Of a DNA stretch of 35,614 nucleotides, positions 1 through 8,478 are shown piece by piece; the stretch's first letter is position 1; every line of letters starts with the position of its first letter. The position numbers and the translations under genes are program-made. Source of the stretch: JAXJYR01 sp964593515 (GTDB lineage Bacteria; Bacillota_I; Bacilli_A; Erysipelotrichales; Erysipelotrichaceae); contig CAZQJH010000005.1 of the NCBI GenBank assembly GCA_964593515.1, forward strand, positions 1-35,614, given 5' to 3'. The notes beneath the pieces were generated by a model that was not told where the DNA came from, ran no database searches, and was given only the letters and a program-made list of their open reading frames with translations.

Positions 1-48
1 ACCTTTTGATCCGTAGTCAAACGCTCTATCCAGTTGAGCTATGGGCGC
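1..48 (-). tRNA. tRNA-Arg (anticodon ACG), 3' part cut off by window edge
   Basis: Read on the minus strand from base 48, the sequence starts with the acceptor strand GCGCCC, followed by the D-arm (AGCTC..GGATAGAGC) and an anticodon stem TTTGA/TCAAA closing the loop CTACGGA. The loop centre gives anticodon ACG, hence arginine. The window starts just after the anticodon arm, so the T-arm and the 3' acceptor strand are missing because of the edge and not because of decay. Two tandem promoters lie directly upstream. Confidence 0.93.
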
Positions 49-79
49 ATTTCTTTGCGCATCAGCTTAGTGCCTCAAT

Positions 80-108
80 ATAATACCATAAGCAATAGTT
101 AATTGCAA
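80..108 (-). promoter_or_regulatory. Proximal promoter of tRNA-Arg
   Basis: On the minus strand a -35 box TTGCAA (103-108) is separated by 17 bases from -10 TATTAT (80-85). A TG one base before the -10 makes it an extended -10. The predicted start, near 73, is about 25 bases upstream of the mature tRNA 5' end. It closely matches a second promoter at 154-182. Confidence 0.75.
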
Positions 109-153
109 GCTTTTTTTAAATCTTTTTTATTGGCTTTCGTTGAAAGCCTGTAT

Positions 154-182
154 ATAATACCATATCATTTATATTAATGCAA
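154..182 (-). promoter_or_regulatory. Distal promoter of tRNA-Arg
   Basis: On the minus strand -35 TTGCAT (177-182) and -10 TATTAT (154-159) are 17 bases apart, with the same TGG-TATTAT extended -10 as the proximal copy. The predicted start, near 147, lies at the first bases of a small hairpin (132-148, stem GGCTTTC/GAAAGCC), so the transcript would begin with a 5'-terminal hairpin. The rest of the 49-250 gap holds T-rich runs and the promoter of the next gene on the plus strand. Confidence 0.7.
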
Positions 183-202
183 GGGTTTTTTATATTTTTT
201 GC

Positions 203-230
203 TTGAAAATTAGTATTTTTTCTTTATACT
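203..230 (+). promoter_or_regulatory. Promoter of the HAD phosphatase gene
   Basis: TTGAAA (203-208), a 16-base spacer and TATACT (225-230) form a good sigma-A type promoter. The predicted start, near 237, would leave a leader of about 14 bases that just includes the AGGTGA ribosome binding site (240-245). Confidence 0.6.
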
Positions 231-250
231 AATAAATGAGGTGATATTTT

Positions 251-1048
251 ATGATTAAAATGCTTGTTTTTGATATTGATGGTACCTTATATGACTTAAA
301 TGATCATTGTGTATATCCATCAACAATTGAAGCTATTAATCAAGCTAAAGCTGCTGGATATTTATTTACTATTGCTAGTGGTCGATGTCATTATGCGATT
401 AATCAAGCTTTATTAGACTTACAACCTGATTATATCATTGGTATATCTGGAGCTGTTTTAGCTAATAATAAACAAGAAGTTATTAACTGTGTTAATTTAA
501 AACAAGAAACGATTAATGATTTAGTTGCTTTTGCTAATCAACATCATGCTGGTTTAGTTTTAAAATGTTTAGATAAAATGTATTTTTATTATCATGAAGA
601 AAAAATTGATTGGTTACAAGGACAACGTAATAGTGATTTACCAAGTTATATCTTTCAATCATATCCTAATGCTGATATTCATCTAAAACAAAAAGTTCAA
701 GGTGGTTGTATTCATCTAGATCCTGCCTTAATTGCTAAGTTTCAAAGTGAACATGATGATATTGATTTTATTCAATATAGTGAAGATGGCTTTGATTTTG
801 TGGCTAAAGGATGTAATAAAGGAATTGGTATCGAAATGTTAGCTAATTATTTAGCTTTATCTTTAGATGAAATATGTTGTATTGGTGATAATTTAAATGA
901 TCTTCCCATGTTTGAAAAAGCTGGTTTAACTATTGCTATGGGTAATGGGGTTGATGAAATAAAAAAGATTGCCGATTATGTATGTCAACCATCTAATAAT
1001 AATGGTATTCAATCGGCAATCAATTACTTATTAAATCTTAAACGATAA
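251..1048 (+). CDS. HAD-superfamily hydrolase, Cof (IIB) subfamily
   Basis: This is a 265-residue cytosolic phosphatase of the Cof/YidA-like HAD group. Such enzymes remove phosphate from sugar phosphates, nucleotides or flavin precursors, and the substrate cannot be read from sequence. Motif I is FDIDGT (Asp8 nucleophile, Asp10 acid/base), followed by a serine of motif II in IASGR. The C-terminal GDNLNDLPMF carries the Mg-binding aspartates. The large IIB cap lies between these motifs, and length is typical of the family. ATG at 251 has AGGTGA in front of it. The gene stands alone on the plus strand, and its last 25 bases overlap the end of the convergent radical SAM gene. No hairpin follows its stop, so its transcript may run antisense through that gene to the hairpin at 1875-1905. 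Confidence 0.9.
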   Translation: MIKMLVFDIDGTLYDLNDHCVYPSTIEAINQAKAAGYLFTIASGRCHYAINQALLDLQPDYIIGISGAVLANNKQEVINCVNLKQETINDLVAFANQHHAGLVLKCLDKMYFYYHEEKIDWLQGQRNSDLPSYIFQSYPNADIHLKQKVQGGCIHLDPALIAKFQSEHDDIDFIQYSEDGFDFVAKGCNKGIGIEMLANYLALSLDEICCIGDNLNDLPMFEKAGLTIAMGNGVDEIKKIADYVCQPSNNNGIQSAINYLLNLKR

Positions 1049-1863
1049 GTACAGTGTTTACATAGTTCTAATTTAACTTGACGCTTATTGAAGCCTTCTA
1101 AGGCTTCGATAAGCTTTTTACTTTCCATAATATCTTTAAAACTAGTTTGAAAGATATTACCTAAACTAGCTTCCCCTTTTGAATCTAAACAGCATGGAAC
1201 TACTTCTCCATTACTTAAAATACCAATCATTTGTCTTAAACCTAGACAAGTACCTTCATTTGATACATATGGTAAAGATAAAGTAGGCCATTCAAAGACT
1301 TCTTCAAAGTGTAAATGAATATATGGAGCTAAATCAAAACGTTGTAATCGTTTGACTTCAACTTCATCTACTTGATAATGGTTTAAAACCGCTTTTAGAA
1401 GCTTTTGTGCCACATTATCTAGTTCATTATCTTTAATACTCCATAAACGATAATTCACATGAATTTTAGCCTTTGATAGCTTTATAGCTGTTTCAAAAAT
1501 ATCTTCTAAATATTTTACTTGTTGATGATATGGAAAACTGTGTAATGAAATATTAACTTGTTGAACCGTTGAATTAATTAATAATTCATATTTATCTTTT
1601 AGTAGAGTACCATTAGTTGTAATCATAACTTTCTTTTGATATTTTGCTAATAAAGCTAAAATATCTTTAAGCATTGGATGCATTAATGGTTCACCTAAGA
1701 TATGTAAATAAACATAATCACAATAAGGATCAATTTGTTCTAAAATATATTTAAATTCATCTAAAGTTAATTGTTTCACTTCACGATCATTTTGAATACA
1801 AAATGCACATTTTAAATTACAAGCATTCCCTATTTCAATATATATTCTTTTTAATTTATGCAT
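1024..1863 (-). CDS. Radical SAM / SPASM domain protein
   Basis: This is a 279-residue iron-sulfur enzyme. The radical SAM cluster motif CNLKCAFC (Cys15, Cys19, Cys22) opens the protein, and a GEP motif (HILGEPLMH) follows, as in SAM-binding barrels. Near the C terminus a SPASM-like set of cysteines appears (GTCLGL, VVPCC, LCKHC), suggesting one extra cluster. SPASM proteins often modify peptides or assist enzyme maturation, but no precursor peptide gene or partner is visible here, so the substrate is unknown. The ATG at 1863 has AGAGG upstream. The gene follows carB directly, but a strong hairpin (1875-1905) separates the two and I see no promoter in the gap. Expression may therefore depend on read-through or on a promoter inside carB. 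Confidence 0.85.
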   Translation of the reverse strand: MHKLKRIYIEIGNACNLKCAFCIQNDREVKQLTLDEFKYILEQIDPYCDYVYLHILGEPLMHPMLKDILALLAKYQKKVMITTNGTLLKDKYELLINSTVQQVNISLHSFPYHQQVKYLEDIFETAIKLSKAKIHVNYRLWSIKDNELDNVAQKLLKAVLNHYQVDEVEVKRLQRFDLAPYIHLHFEEVFEWPTLSLPYVSNEGTCLGLRQMIGILSNGEVVPCCLDSKGEASLGNIFQTSFKDIMESKKLIEALEGFNKRQVKLELCKHCTYRLRFNK

Positions 1864-1874
1864 AATAAACCTCT

Positions 1875-1905
1875 AAAAGGAAAGTCAAATTTTGACTTTC
1901 CTTTT
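1875..1905. terminator. Hairpin after carB
   Basis: A perfect 15-base inverted repeat (AAAAGGAAAGTCAAA at 1875-1889 and its complement at 1891-1905) lies seven bases after the carB stop. On the minus strand the stem ends in TTTT and probably ends the pyrimidine transcript. On the plus strand it is followed by a T-rich tract and could stop transcription from the HAD gene. It abuts the ribosome binding site of the radical SAM gene. Confidence 0.8.
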
Positions 1906-1911
1906 GTTTTG

Positions 1912-4900
1912 TTATTTTTCTAATTCATTCATTGATACAGCTGTACAAGTTTGAGATTCGATTACGGCTAAAATTGCATAAGCAGTATCTAATGATGTGA
2001 AACAACTAATGTTGTTTTCTGCAGCAGCACGACGAATTTCAAAACCATCTTGATTACTTGTTTTGTTATTATTCATCGTATTAATTACATAGTTAACTAC
2101 TCCTTTACGGATACAATCAACTACTGAGTTTTCACTATTTTCATTTACTTTATCTACTTCATGAACATAAATTCCACGTTCTCTTAAGAATTTAGCTGTA
2201 CCTACTGTCGCATAAATACCATATCCGATATCTGAGAAGCGTTTAGCAATCTTATATCCTTCTTCTTTATCTTTATCAGCTACCGTAATTAATACGTTAC
2301 CAGTTAATGGAATTTTAACTCCAGAAGCAATTAAGGCTTTATATAAAGCTTTTTCTAAAGTAGTATCTCCACCTAAAGCTTCTCCAGTTGATTTCATTTC
2401 TGGTCCTAAAGTTGTATCAACACTTCTTAATTTAGCAAATGAGAAGACTGGCGCTTTAACAAATACTCGATTTCCTTCTGGATGTACGCCTTCTTCATAT
2501 CCTTGTGAAGCTAATGATTCACCTAAGACACAACGTGTTGCTACATAGCTCATCTTAACTCCCGTAATTTTTGATAAGAATGGTACTGTACGTGAAGAAC
2601 GTGGGTTAACTTCAAGAACATATACTTTTTCATCTTTATCAATAATGAATTGGATATTGAATAATCCAATAAAGTGGAATCCTTTACCAATACGAATTGC
2701 ATAATCAACAATAGTATCTTTTACTTTTTGACTAGCTGTTGGAGCTGGATATACTGAAATTGAATCCCCTGAGTGAACCCCAGCACGTTCAATATGTTCC
2801 ATAATACCTGGAATGTATACATGTTCTCCATCACAGATAGCATCTACTTCCATTTCTTTTCCTACAACATATTTATCAACTAAGATAGGTGCATCATGAC
2901 TAATTTCTTTGACTGCTGTAGCCATATATACACGTAAATCATCATCGTTGTGAACAATTTCCATTGCACGACCTCCTAATACATATGAAGGTCTTACTAA
3001 GACTGGATATCCAATTCGATTAGCAATAACTAAGGCTTCTTCAACCGTAACAGCTGTTTCTCCAACTGGTTGAGGGATATCTAATTCTTTCAACATTTGT
3101 TCAAATTCATGACGATCTTCAGCACGGTCAATATCTTCTAAGCTAGTACCTAAAATCTTAACCCCTCTAGCAACTAATTTATCAGCTAAGTTAATTGCCG
3201 TTTGACCACCAAATTGCACAATTACTCCTAAAGGTTGTTCTAAATCGATAATGTGCATTACATCTTCGATTGTTAATGGTTCAAAGTATAACTTATCACT
3301 AATTGAGTAATCAGTTGATACTGTTTCTGGGTTGTTATTAATTACAATTGCTTCATATCCCATTTCACGTAATGTTTTAACACAGTGAACAGTTGCATAG
3401 TCAAACTCAACCCCTTGACCAATACGAATTGGTCCAGAACCTAATACGATAATTTTCTTATTATCTGATGAAACACTTTCGTTTTCATGTTCATATGTTG
3501 AATATAAGTATGGTGTATTAGAAACAAATTCTCCCGCACAAGTATCAACATTTTTATATACTGGAATAATATCATTAGCTTTACGTAAATCGTAAATTTC
3601 TTCTTCTTTCATTCCCCATACTCTAGCAATATAACTATCGGCAAATCCTTTTTTCTTAGCTTGTTTTAATACTTCTAAGTCTTTACGGTTTTCACGAATT
3701 ACTTTTTCATAATCAACAATTGCTTTAAAACGGTTTAAGAAGTATAAATCCATTTTGGTAATTTTAGCTAATTGTTCAACACTTGCTCCTCTTCTTAATA
3801 AAGCAGTGATTACATAAATACGTTCATCATCACAACGTTCTAATTTAGCCCATAATTCTTCTAAGCTTAATGCTTCAACATCTTTTTGTTCTAAATGATC
3901 AGTTTTCATTTCTAATGAACGAATTGATTTTAAAATAGCTTCATCAAAAGTACGTCCAATTGACATTACTTCTCCAGTTGCTTTCATTTGAGTTCCTAAG
4001 CTACGATCTCCTAATGGGAATTTATCGAAAGCAAAGCGTGGGAATTTAGCTACCACATAGTCAATACATGGTTCTACACAAGCATAACTTGTTTGTGTTA
4101 CCGGGTTAATAATTTCATCTAAAGTTAATCCAACTGCTACTTTAGCTGCTAATTTAGCAATTGGATATCCAGTTGCTTTACTTGCTAAAGCACTTGATCT
4201 AGATACACGTGGATTAACTTCGATTACATAATATTTGAAGCTATTTGGATCTAGCGCTAATTGAACGTTACATCCTCCACAGATTTTTAAAGCACGAATG
4301 ATTTTTAAGGCTGCCGCACGCATAATTCCACATTCACGATCAGTTAAGGTTTGTGTTGGTGCCACAACAATACTATCTCCAGTATGTACCCCTACTGGGT
4401 CAACATTTTCCATATTACATACTACAATCGCATTATCAGCATTATCACGCATTACTTCATATTCAATTTCTTTAAATCCTGCAATACTTTGTTCAATTAA
4501 ACATTGATGAACTGGTGAAATCTTTAATCCATTTGTACAAATCGTAATTAATTCTTCTTCACTGTGGGCAAATCCACCACCAGTTCCTCCTAAAGTAAAG
4601 GCTGGTCTAACAACTACCGGATATCCATTTTCTTTAGCAAAATCAATTGCTTCTTCAACCGTATGCACAATAACACTTTCCGGTACTGGTTCATTAATTT
4701 CATACATTAATTCACGGAATTTATCACGGTCTTCAGCTTGTTCAATAGCTTCTAGCGCTGTTCCTAATACTTCAACATTATATTCTTCTAAGATTCCACT
4801 TTCAGCTAATTCTACTACTAAGTTTAATCCTGTTTGTCCTCCTAAACTACCTAAGATAGCATCTGGACGTTCTTTATAAATAATACGTGAAGCAAATTCT

Positions 4901-5112
4901 AAAGTTAATGGTTCAATATATACACGATCAGCAACTACACTATCAGTCATAATCGTAGCTGGGTTTGAGTTAATCAGAATAACTTCATATCCTTCTTCTC
5001 TTAATGAAGCACAGGCTTGAGTACCTGCATAGTCAAATTCAGCTGCTTGACCAATTACGATTGGACCAGATCCAATCACCATAATTTTTTTAATATCTTC
5101 TCTTCTTGGCAT
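1912..5112 (-). CDS. carB: Carbamoyl phosphate synthetase, large subunit
   Basis: The 1066-residue large subunit makes carbamoyl phosphate from bicarbonate, ammonia and two ATP, feeding pyrimidine and arginine synthesis. It shows the expected duplication: two ATP-grasp halves, each opening with a GSGPI motif (MVIGSGPIVIGQ near residue 15 and VLGSGPIRIGQG in the second half), followed by the C-terminal allosteric domain (residues ~930-1066). Length is normal and I saw no damage. ATG at 5112 comes one base after the carA stop, so the two subunits are translationally linked. Since the CarA encoded here lacks a glutaminase active site, this subunit probably works with free ammonia, unless another CarA exists in the genome. 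It is the last gene of the pyrimidine operon and is followed by a hairpin. Confidence 0.97.
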   Translation of the reverse strand: MPRREDIKKIMVIGSGPIVIGQAAEFDYAGTQACASLREEGYEVILINSNPATIMTDSVVADRVYIEPLTLEFASRIIYKERPDAILGSLGGQTGLNLVVELAESGILEEYNVEVLGTALEAIEQAEDRDKFRELMYEINEPVPESVIVHTVEEAIDFAKENGYPVVVRPAFTLGGTGGGFAHSEEELITICTNGLKISPVHQCLIEQSIAGFKEIEYEVMRDNADNAIVVCNMENVDPVGVHTGDSIVVAPTQTLTDRECGIMRAAALKIIRALKICGGCNVQLALDPNSFKYYVIEVNPRVSRSSALASKATGYPIAKLAAKVAVGLTLDEIINPVTQTSYACVEPCIDYVVAKFPRFAFDKFPLGDRSLGTQMKATGEVMSIGRTFDEAILKSIRSLEMKTDHLEQKDVEALSLEELWAKLERCDDERIYVITALLRRGASVEQLAKITKMDLYFLNRFKAIVDYEKVIRENRKDLEVLKQAKKKGFADSYIARVWGMKEEEIYDLRKANDIIPVYKNVDTCAGEFVSNTPYLYSTYEHENESVSSDNKKIIVLGSGPIRIGQGVEFDYATVHCVKTLREMGYEAIVINNNPETVSTDYSISDKLYFEPLTIEDVMHIIDLEQPLGVIVQFGGQTAINLADKLVARGVKILGTSLEDIDRAEDRHEFEQMLKELDIPQPVGETAVTVEEALVIANRIGYPVLVRPSYVLGGRAMEIVHNDDDLRVYMATAVKEISHDAPILVDKYVVGKEMEVDAICDGEHVYIPGIMEHIERAGVHSGDSISVYPAPTASQKVKDTIVDYAIRIGKGFHFIGLFNIQFIIDKDEKVYVLEVNPRSSRTVPFLSKITGVKMSYVATRCVLGESLASQGYEEGVHPEGNRVFVKAPVFSFAKLRSVDTTLGPEMKSTGEALGGDTTLEKALYKALIASGVKIPLTGNVLITVADKDKEEGYKIAKRFSDIGYGIYATVGTAKFLRERGIYVHEVDKVNENSENSVVDCIRKGVVNYVINTMNNNKTSNQDGFEIRRAAAENNISCFTSLDTAYAILAVIESQTCTAVSMNELEK

Positions 5113-5113
5113 A

Positions 5114-6190
5114 TTAGTTCTCCTTTTTACTTATCATTTCCATAAAGTCATCAAAGATGTATTTACAATCATCAGCTCCTGGTGAAGCTTCTGGTTCAAA
5201 TGATAAGGAAATTAGTGGATATTTTTCATGGTTACATCCATCAATTGTTTTATCATTTAATGATTCATAAGTTACAACTAATCCTGTATTTGCTAATGAA
5301 TCACGTACAATTTCATAACCATAGTTTTGTGCCGTAAATTCAATTTTATTTTTAACTAAGTTTCTTACTGGAACACTATTTCCATGGTGTCCAACTTTCA
5401 TTTTAGCTACTTTAGCACCACATGCTAAAGCTACTACTTGATGTCCTAAGCCAATAGCTAAGATTGGTACAATTCCTAATAATTGTTTACAAGCTTCAAT
5501 TGTTTCACTAATTTCACTTGCAGCACCTGGACCACCACTTAATACTACTCCATCTGGATGTAATGATAAGATATCTTGAGCACTTGTGTTATATGGTACA
5601 ACTACTAAGTCACATCCACGCATATTAAATTCACGAATTGTTGCGAATTTAGTACCTAAATCTACCATAACTACTTTAGCTCCACGAGATGGAATTGGGA
5701 ATGGTTTTTGAGTTGATACTTTAGCTACTCCATCACTTGGTAATGGATTTGCTTTAAGCATAGCTACTACTTCATCCACATTAGCATCTTCATCAGCTAG
5801 AATAGCTTTCATTACTCCATTATCTCTAATTTTACGCGTAATTTCTCGAGTGTCGATATCAGCGATACCTGGAATGTTTTTTAATTTCATGTATTCATCT
5901 AAAGATGTTTCACTTCTAAAATTACTTGGATATTCACAATATTCTTTAACTACAAATCCAAATACTTCTGGTGAAATACTTTCAAAATCATCGCGATTAA
6001 TTCCACAGTTACCCATTGCTGGATAAGTCATCATTACAATTTGCCCATAGTAAGATAAATCTGATAAGATTTCTTGATATCCACACATTCCCGTTTGGAA
6101 AATCAATTCTCCCATTCGATAGTTATCACCACCAAAAGCAACTCCTTCAAATACACTTCCATCTTCTAAAATTAATAATCGCTTTTTCAT
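5114..6190 (-). CDS. carA: Carbamoyl phosphate synthetase small subunit with degraded glutaminase site
   Basis: The 358-residue protein has the full CarA architecture: an N-terminal domain (1-150) and a class I glutamine amidotransferase domain (170-358). Normally it splits glutamine and sends ammonia to CarB. Here the key residues are gone. The nucleophile motif GICLGHQ reads AIGLGHQ, with Gly247 (codon GGC, 5450-5452) in place of Cys. The HPEA motif reads FEPEA, with Glu332 (codon GAA, 5195-5197) in place of His. The SNGPGDP loop reads SGGPGAA (218-224). Only Glu334 of the triad remains. The frame is intact and the gene sits between pyrE (37 bases) and carB (1 base), so the protein is probably made and serves as a structural or regulatory subunit, as the similarly inactive glutaminase-like domain does in animal CPS1. 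Family assignment is certain; loss of glutaminase activity is inferred. Confidence 0.95.
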   Translation of the reverse strand: MKKRLLILEDGSVFEGVAFGGDNYRMGELIFQTGMCGYQEILSDLSYYGQIVMMTYPAMGNCGINRDDFESISPEVFGFVVKEYCEYPSNFRSETSLDEYMKLKNIPGIADIDTREITRKIRDNGVMKAILADEDANVDEVVAMLKANPLPSDGVAKVSTQKPFPIPSRGAKVVMVDLGTKFATIREFNMRGCDLVVVPYNTSAQDILSLHPDGVVLSGGPGAASEISETIEACKQLLGIVPILAIGLGHQVVALACGAKVAKMKVGHHGNSVPVRNLVKNKIEFTAQNYGYEIVRDSLANTGLVVTYESLNDKTIDGCNHEKYPLISLSFEPEASPGADDCKYIFDDFMEMISKKEN

Positions 6191-6227
6191 ATTGACCTCC
6201 TTATATTGTCATTTAGATTAATTAGTA

Positions 6228-6866
6228 TTATTGATTCATCCAAGATTCATCTTTTGGATCTTGTTTCCATTTACGTAATTTATCTAAGTCGTTAGCTTCG
6301 ATGTAATTGTTTTCTAATGCAACATCAATTAATACATCGTAGTTTGATAATGTTTTAAATTCACATTCAATTTCATTGAATAATTCATTACTTGCTGGTA
6401 ATAAGTAAGTAAAGATTGCAACTACTCCTAATACTTCAGCTCCAGCTTCTCTTAAAGTTAAGATAACATCTTTAACTGAACCACCTGTTGAAATTAAATC
6501 TTCAACAACTACTACTTTAGTACCTGGTTCAATTTTTCCTTCAATTTTGTTTCCTTTACCATGCGTTTTGTTTGATGAACGTACATATCCAAATGGTAAT
6601 GAACTACGATCAGCAACCATTGCTCCCCAAGGAATACCAGCTGTAGCTGTTCCAATTACTGCTTCAGTTTGTGGATATTGTTCTTTAATTAAAGAAGCAA
6701 ATCCTTCGACAACCGCATTTCTTTTTTCAGGGAATGATAATACTAAACGATTATCACAGTAAATAGGTGATTTAATTCCACTAGCCCATGTAAATGGTGC
6801 ATTTGGACTTAAAGATACAGCTTTAATGTCTAATAAATTTTTAGCAATAGTTTTTTCGATACTCAT
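6228..6866 (-). CDS. pyrE: Orotate phosphoribosyltransferase
   Basis: This 212-residue enzyme joins orotate to PRPP, giving orotidine monophosphate. The PRPP-binding signature is visible as VVVVEDLISTGGSV, followed by the helix that normally carries it. The N-terminal part contains the SGIKSPIYCDNR segment typical of OPRTases that bind the pyrophosphate and orotate. Length is normal for the bacterial enzyme. The ATG at 6866 lies four bases after the pyrF stop, with its ribosome binding site (GGAGG) overlapping the end of pyrF. carA follows after 37 bases. Fifth to sixth step of the pathway in this operon; cytosolic. Confidence 0.96.
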   Translation of the reverse strand: MSIEKTIAKNLLDIKAVSLSPNAPFTWASGIKSPIYCDNRLVLSFPEKRNAVVEGFASLIKEQYPQTEAVIGTATAGIPWGAMVADRSSLPFGYVRSSNKTHGKGNKIEGKIEPGTKVVVVEDLISTGGSVKDVILTLREAGAEVLGVVAIFTYLLPASNELFNEIECEFKTLSNYDVLIDVALENNYIEANDLDKLRKWKQDPKDESWMNQ

Positions 6867-6870
6867 TTTC

Positions 6871-7569
6871 TTAATCCTCCATCATTTTTTCAATTTCCAT
6901 ATATGTTTGTTTAGGGTCACTACTTTGTGTAATACTTCTTCCTACAACAATGTAGTCACAACCTTGTTCTTTAGCATAGCTTGGAGTAGCTACACGTTTT
7001 TGATCATCTTTAGAATCGCTAGCTAAACGAATTCCTGGCGTTACAGTTAAGAAGTCATCTCCACATGCTTCATGAATTGCTTTAGCTTCATGAACTGAAC
7101 AAACAACTCCATCTAAACCAGCTTCTTTAGCATTTTTAGCATAAGCAATTACACAATCTTGTACTTCACCTGGAATTAATAATTCTTCATTCATTGCTTC
7201 TTTTGAAGTTGAAGTTAATTGAGTTACCGCAATACATAAAGGACGTTTTCCATCTTTAGCTCCCATTGCTAATCCTTCCATAGCAGCTGCCATCATTGCT
7301 TTACCTCCAGCTGCATGTAAGTTTACGATATCTACATCTAAAGCAGCTAAATTAGCCATCGCTTTTTTTACTGTATTTGGAATATCATGTAATTTTAAAT
7401 CTAAGAAGATTTTGTGTCCACGTGATTTAATTTCACGAATCATTTCAAAACCAAAAGCGTAAGTTAATTCCATTCCTACTTTTACATAAATTGGTTCTTG
7501 ATATAAATCTAAGAATCCTAATACATCTTCTTTTTTAGAAAAGTCTAAAGCTACAATTGTTCTACTCAT
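6871..7569 (-). CDS. pyrF: Orotidine 5'-phosphate decarboxylase
   Basis: This 232-residue TIM-barrel enzyme decarboxylates OMP to UMP. The catalytic signature FLDLKLHDIPNT with its Asp-Lys-x-x-Asp array is intact (residues ~55-66), and the N terminus IVALDFSK has the substrate-binding Asp. The C-terminal phosphate-gripper region TPGIRL and DYIVVGRSIT is also present. The start ATG overlaps the pyrD stop in a TAATG arrangement, which usually couples translation. Length is normal. Confidence 0.97.
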   Translation of the reverse strand: MSRTIVALDFSKKEDVLGFLDLYQEPIYVKVGMELTYAFGFEMIREIKSRGHKIFLDLKLHDIPNTVKKAMANLAALDVDIVNLHAAGGKAMMAAAMEGLAMGAKDGKRPLCIAVTQLTSTSKEAMNEELLIPGEVQDCVIAYAKNAKEAGLDGVVCSVHEAKAIHEACGDDFLTVTPGIRLASDSKDDQKRVATPSYAKEQGCDYIVVGRSITQSSDPKQTYMEIEKMMED

Positions 7570-8477
7570 TATTTAAAACTCCTTCCGATTGCTTCTTCTA
7601 CACTATTTAATCCATATTTAGCTAATACTTGTGGTAATTCTTCGATAATTTTTACACAGCAGTATGGATCAACGAAGTTATACATTCCCACTTCAACAGC
7701 ACTAGCTCCTGCATATAAAAATTCTAACACATCTTCTGCATTTTGAATACCACCAACCCCAATAATTGGAATATTTACCGCTTGGGCTACTTGATATACC
7801 ATTCTAATTGCTACTGGTTTAATTGCTGGTCCACTTAATCCACCAGTACCATTAGCAATAATTGGTTTAGCACTACGTAAATCTAAACGCATTCCTAACA
7901 TCGTATTAATCATAACTAAACCATCAGCTCCAGCTTCTTCAACTGCTTTAGCAATAGCTACAATATCAGTAACATTTGGTGATAATTTAACATAAACTGG
8001 TTTAGTTGCAACTTCTTTTACCATTCTAGTGACTTTAGCCGCCATTTCTGGTGAAGTACCTAATCCCATTCCTCCATGCTTTACATTAGGACAAGAGATA
8101 TTTAATTCATATGCCTTAACAACCTCATTATCATTTAATTTTTTTACTACTTCAACATATTCTTCTTCAGTTGAACCAGCCACATTCGCAATAATTTCAG
8201 TATCAAATTGCGCTAACCAAGGTAATTCTTTAGCGATAATTTTATCAACTCCTGGATTTTGTAATCCAATCGCATTAAGCATTCCCCCTTCAGTTTCAGC
8301 TACACGTGGGGTTGGATTTCCAAAACGAGCATTTAAGGTAGCTGATTTAATCGCAATTCCTCCAAGTTTTGATAAATCATATAATTGGGCATATTCACGA
8401 CCAAAGCCAAAACATCCACTAGCTGGAATAATGGGATTTTTTAAATTTAATCCCGGTAATTTTACACTTAAATCCAT
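7569..8477 (-). CDS. pyrD: Dihydroorotate dehydrogenase B, catalytic subunit
   Basis: This class 1B dihydroorotate dehydrogenase oxidises dihydroorotate to orotate on FMN and passes electrons to PyrK and NAD+. The catalytic cysteine is in NISCPNVKHGG, as expected for the 1B type, and the FMN-binding GVGGI and GTGGLSG stretches are present. I place the start at ATG 8477 (302 residues, MDLSVKLPG). A TTG nine codons upstream (8504) is also open, but the ATG has AAAGGTGG at good spacing and begins one base after the pyrK stop. The adjoining pyrK supports the class assignment. Confidence 0.96.
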   Translation of the reverse strand: MDLSVKLPGLNLKNPIIPASGCFGFGREYAQLYDLSKLGGIAIKSATLNARFGNPTPRVAETEGGMLNAIGLQNPGVDKIIAKELPWLAQFDTEIIANVAGSTEEEYVEVVKKLNDNEVVKAYELNISCPNVKHGGMGLGTSPEMAAKVTRMVKEVATKPVYVKLSPNVTDIVAIAKAVEEAGADGLVMINTMLGMRLDLRSAKPIIANGTGGLSGPAIKPVAIRMVYQVAQAVNIPIIGVGGIQNAEDVLEFLYAGASAVEVGMYNFVDPYCCVKIIEELPQVLAKYGLNSVEEAIGRSFK

Positions 8478-8478
8478 C

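Noticed and set aside
132..148. Hairpin GGCTTTC/GAAAGCC as a terminator
   Set aside because: No T-tract follows on either strand (A-rich on minus, TGTATATAA on plus); more likely a 5' hairpin of the distal tRNA transcript.
4298..4507. Plus-strand 69-codon open frame
   Set aside because: Antisense to a conserved part of carB; no independent support. The same holds for 6547-6762 and 6826-7026 (antisense to pyrE/pyrF), 24678-24878, 25734-25925 and 28926-29120.
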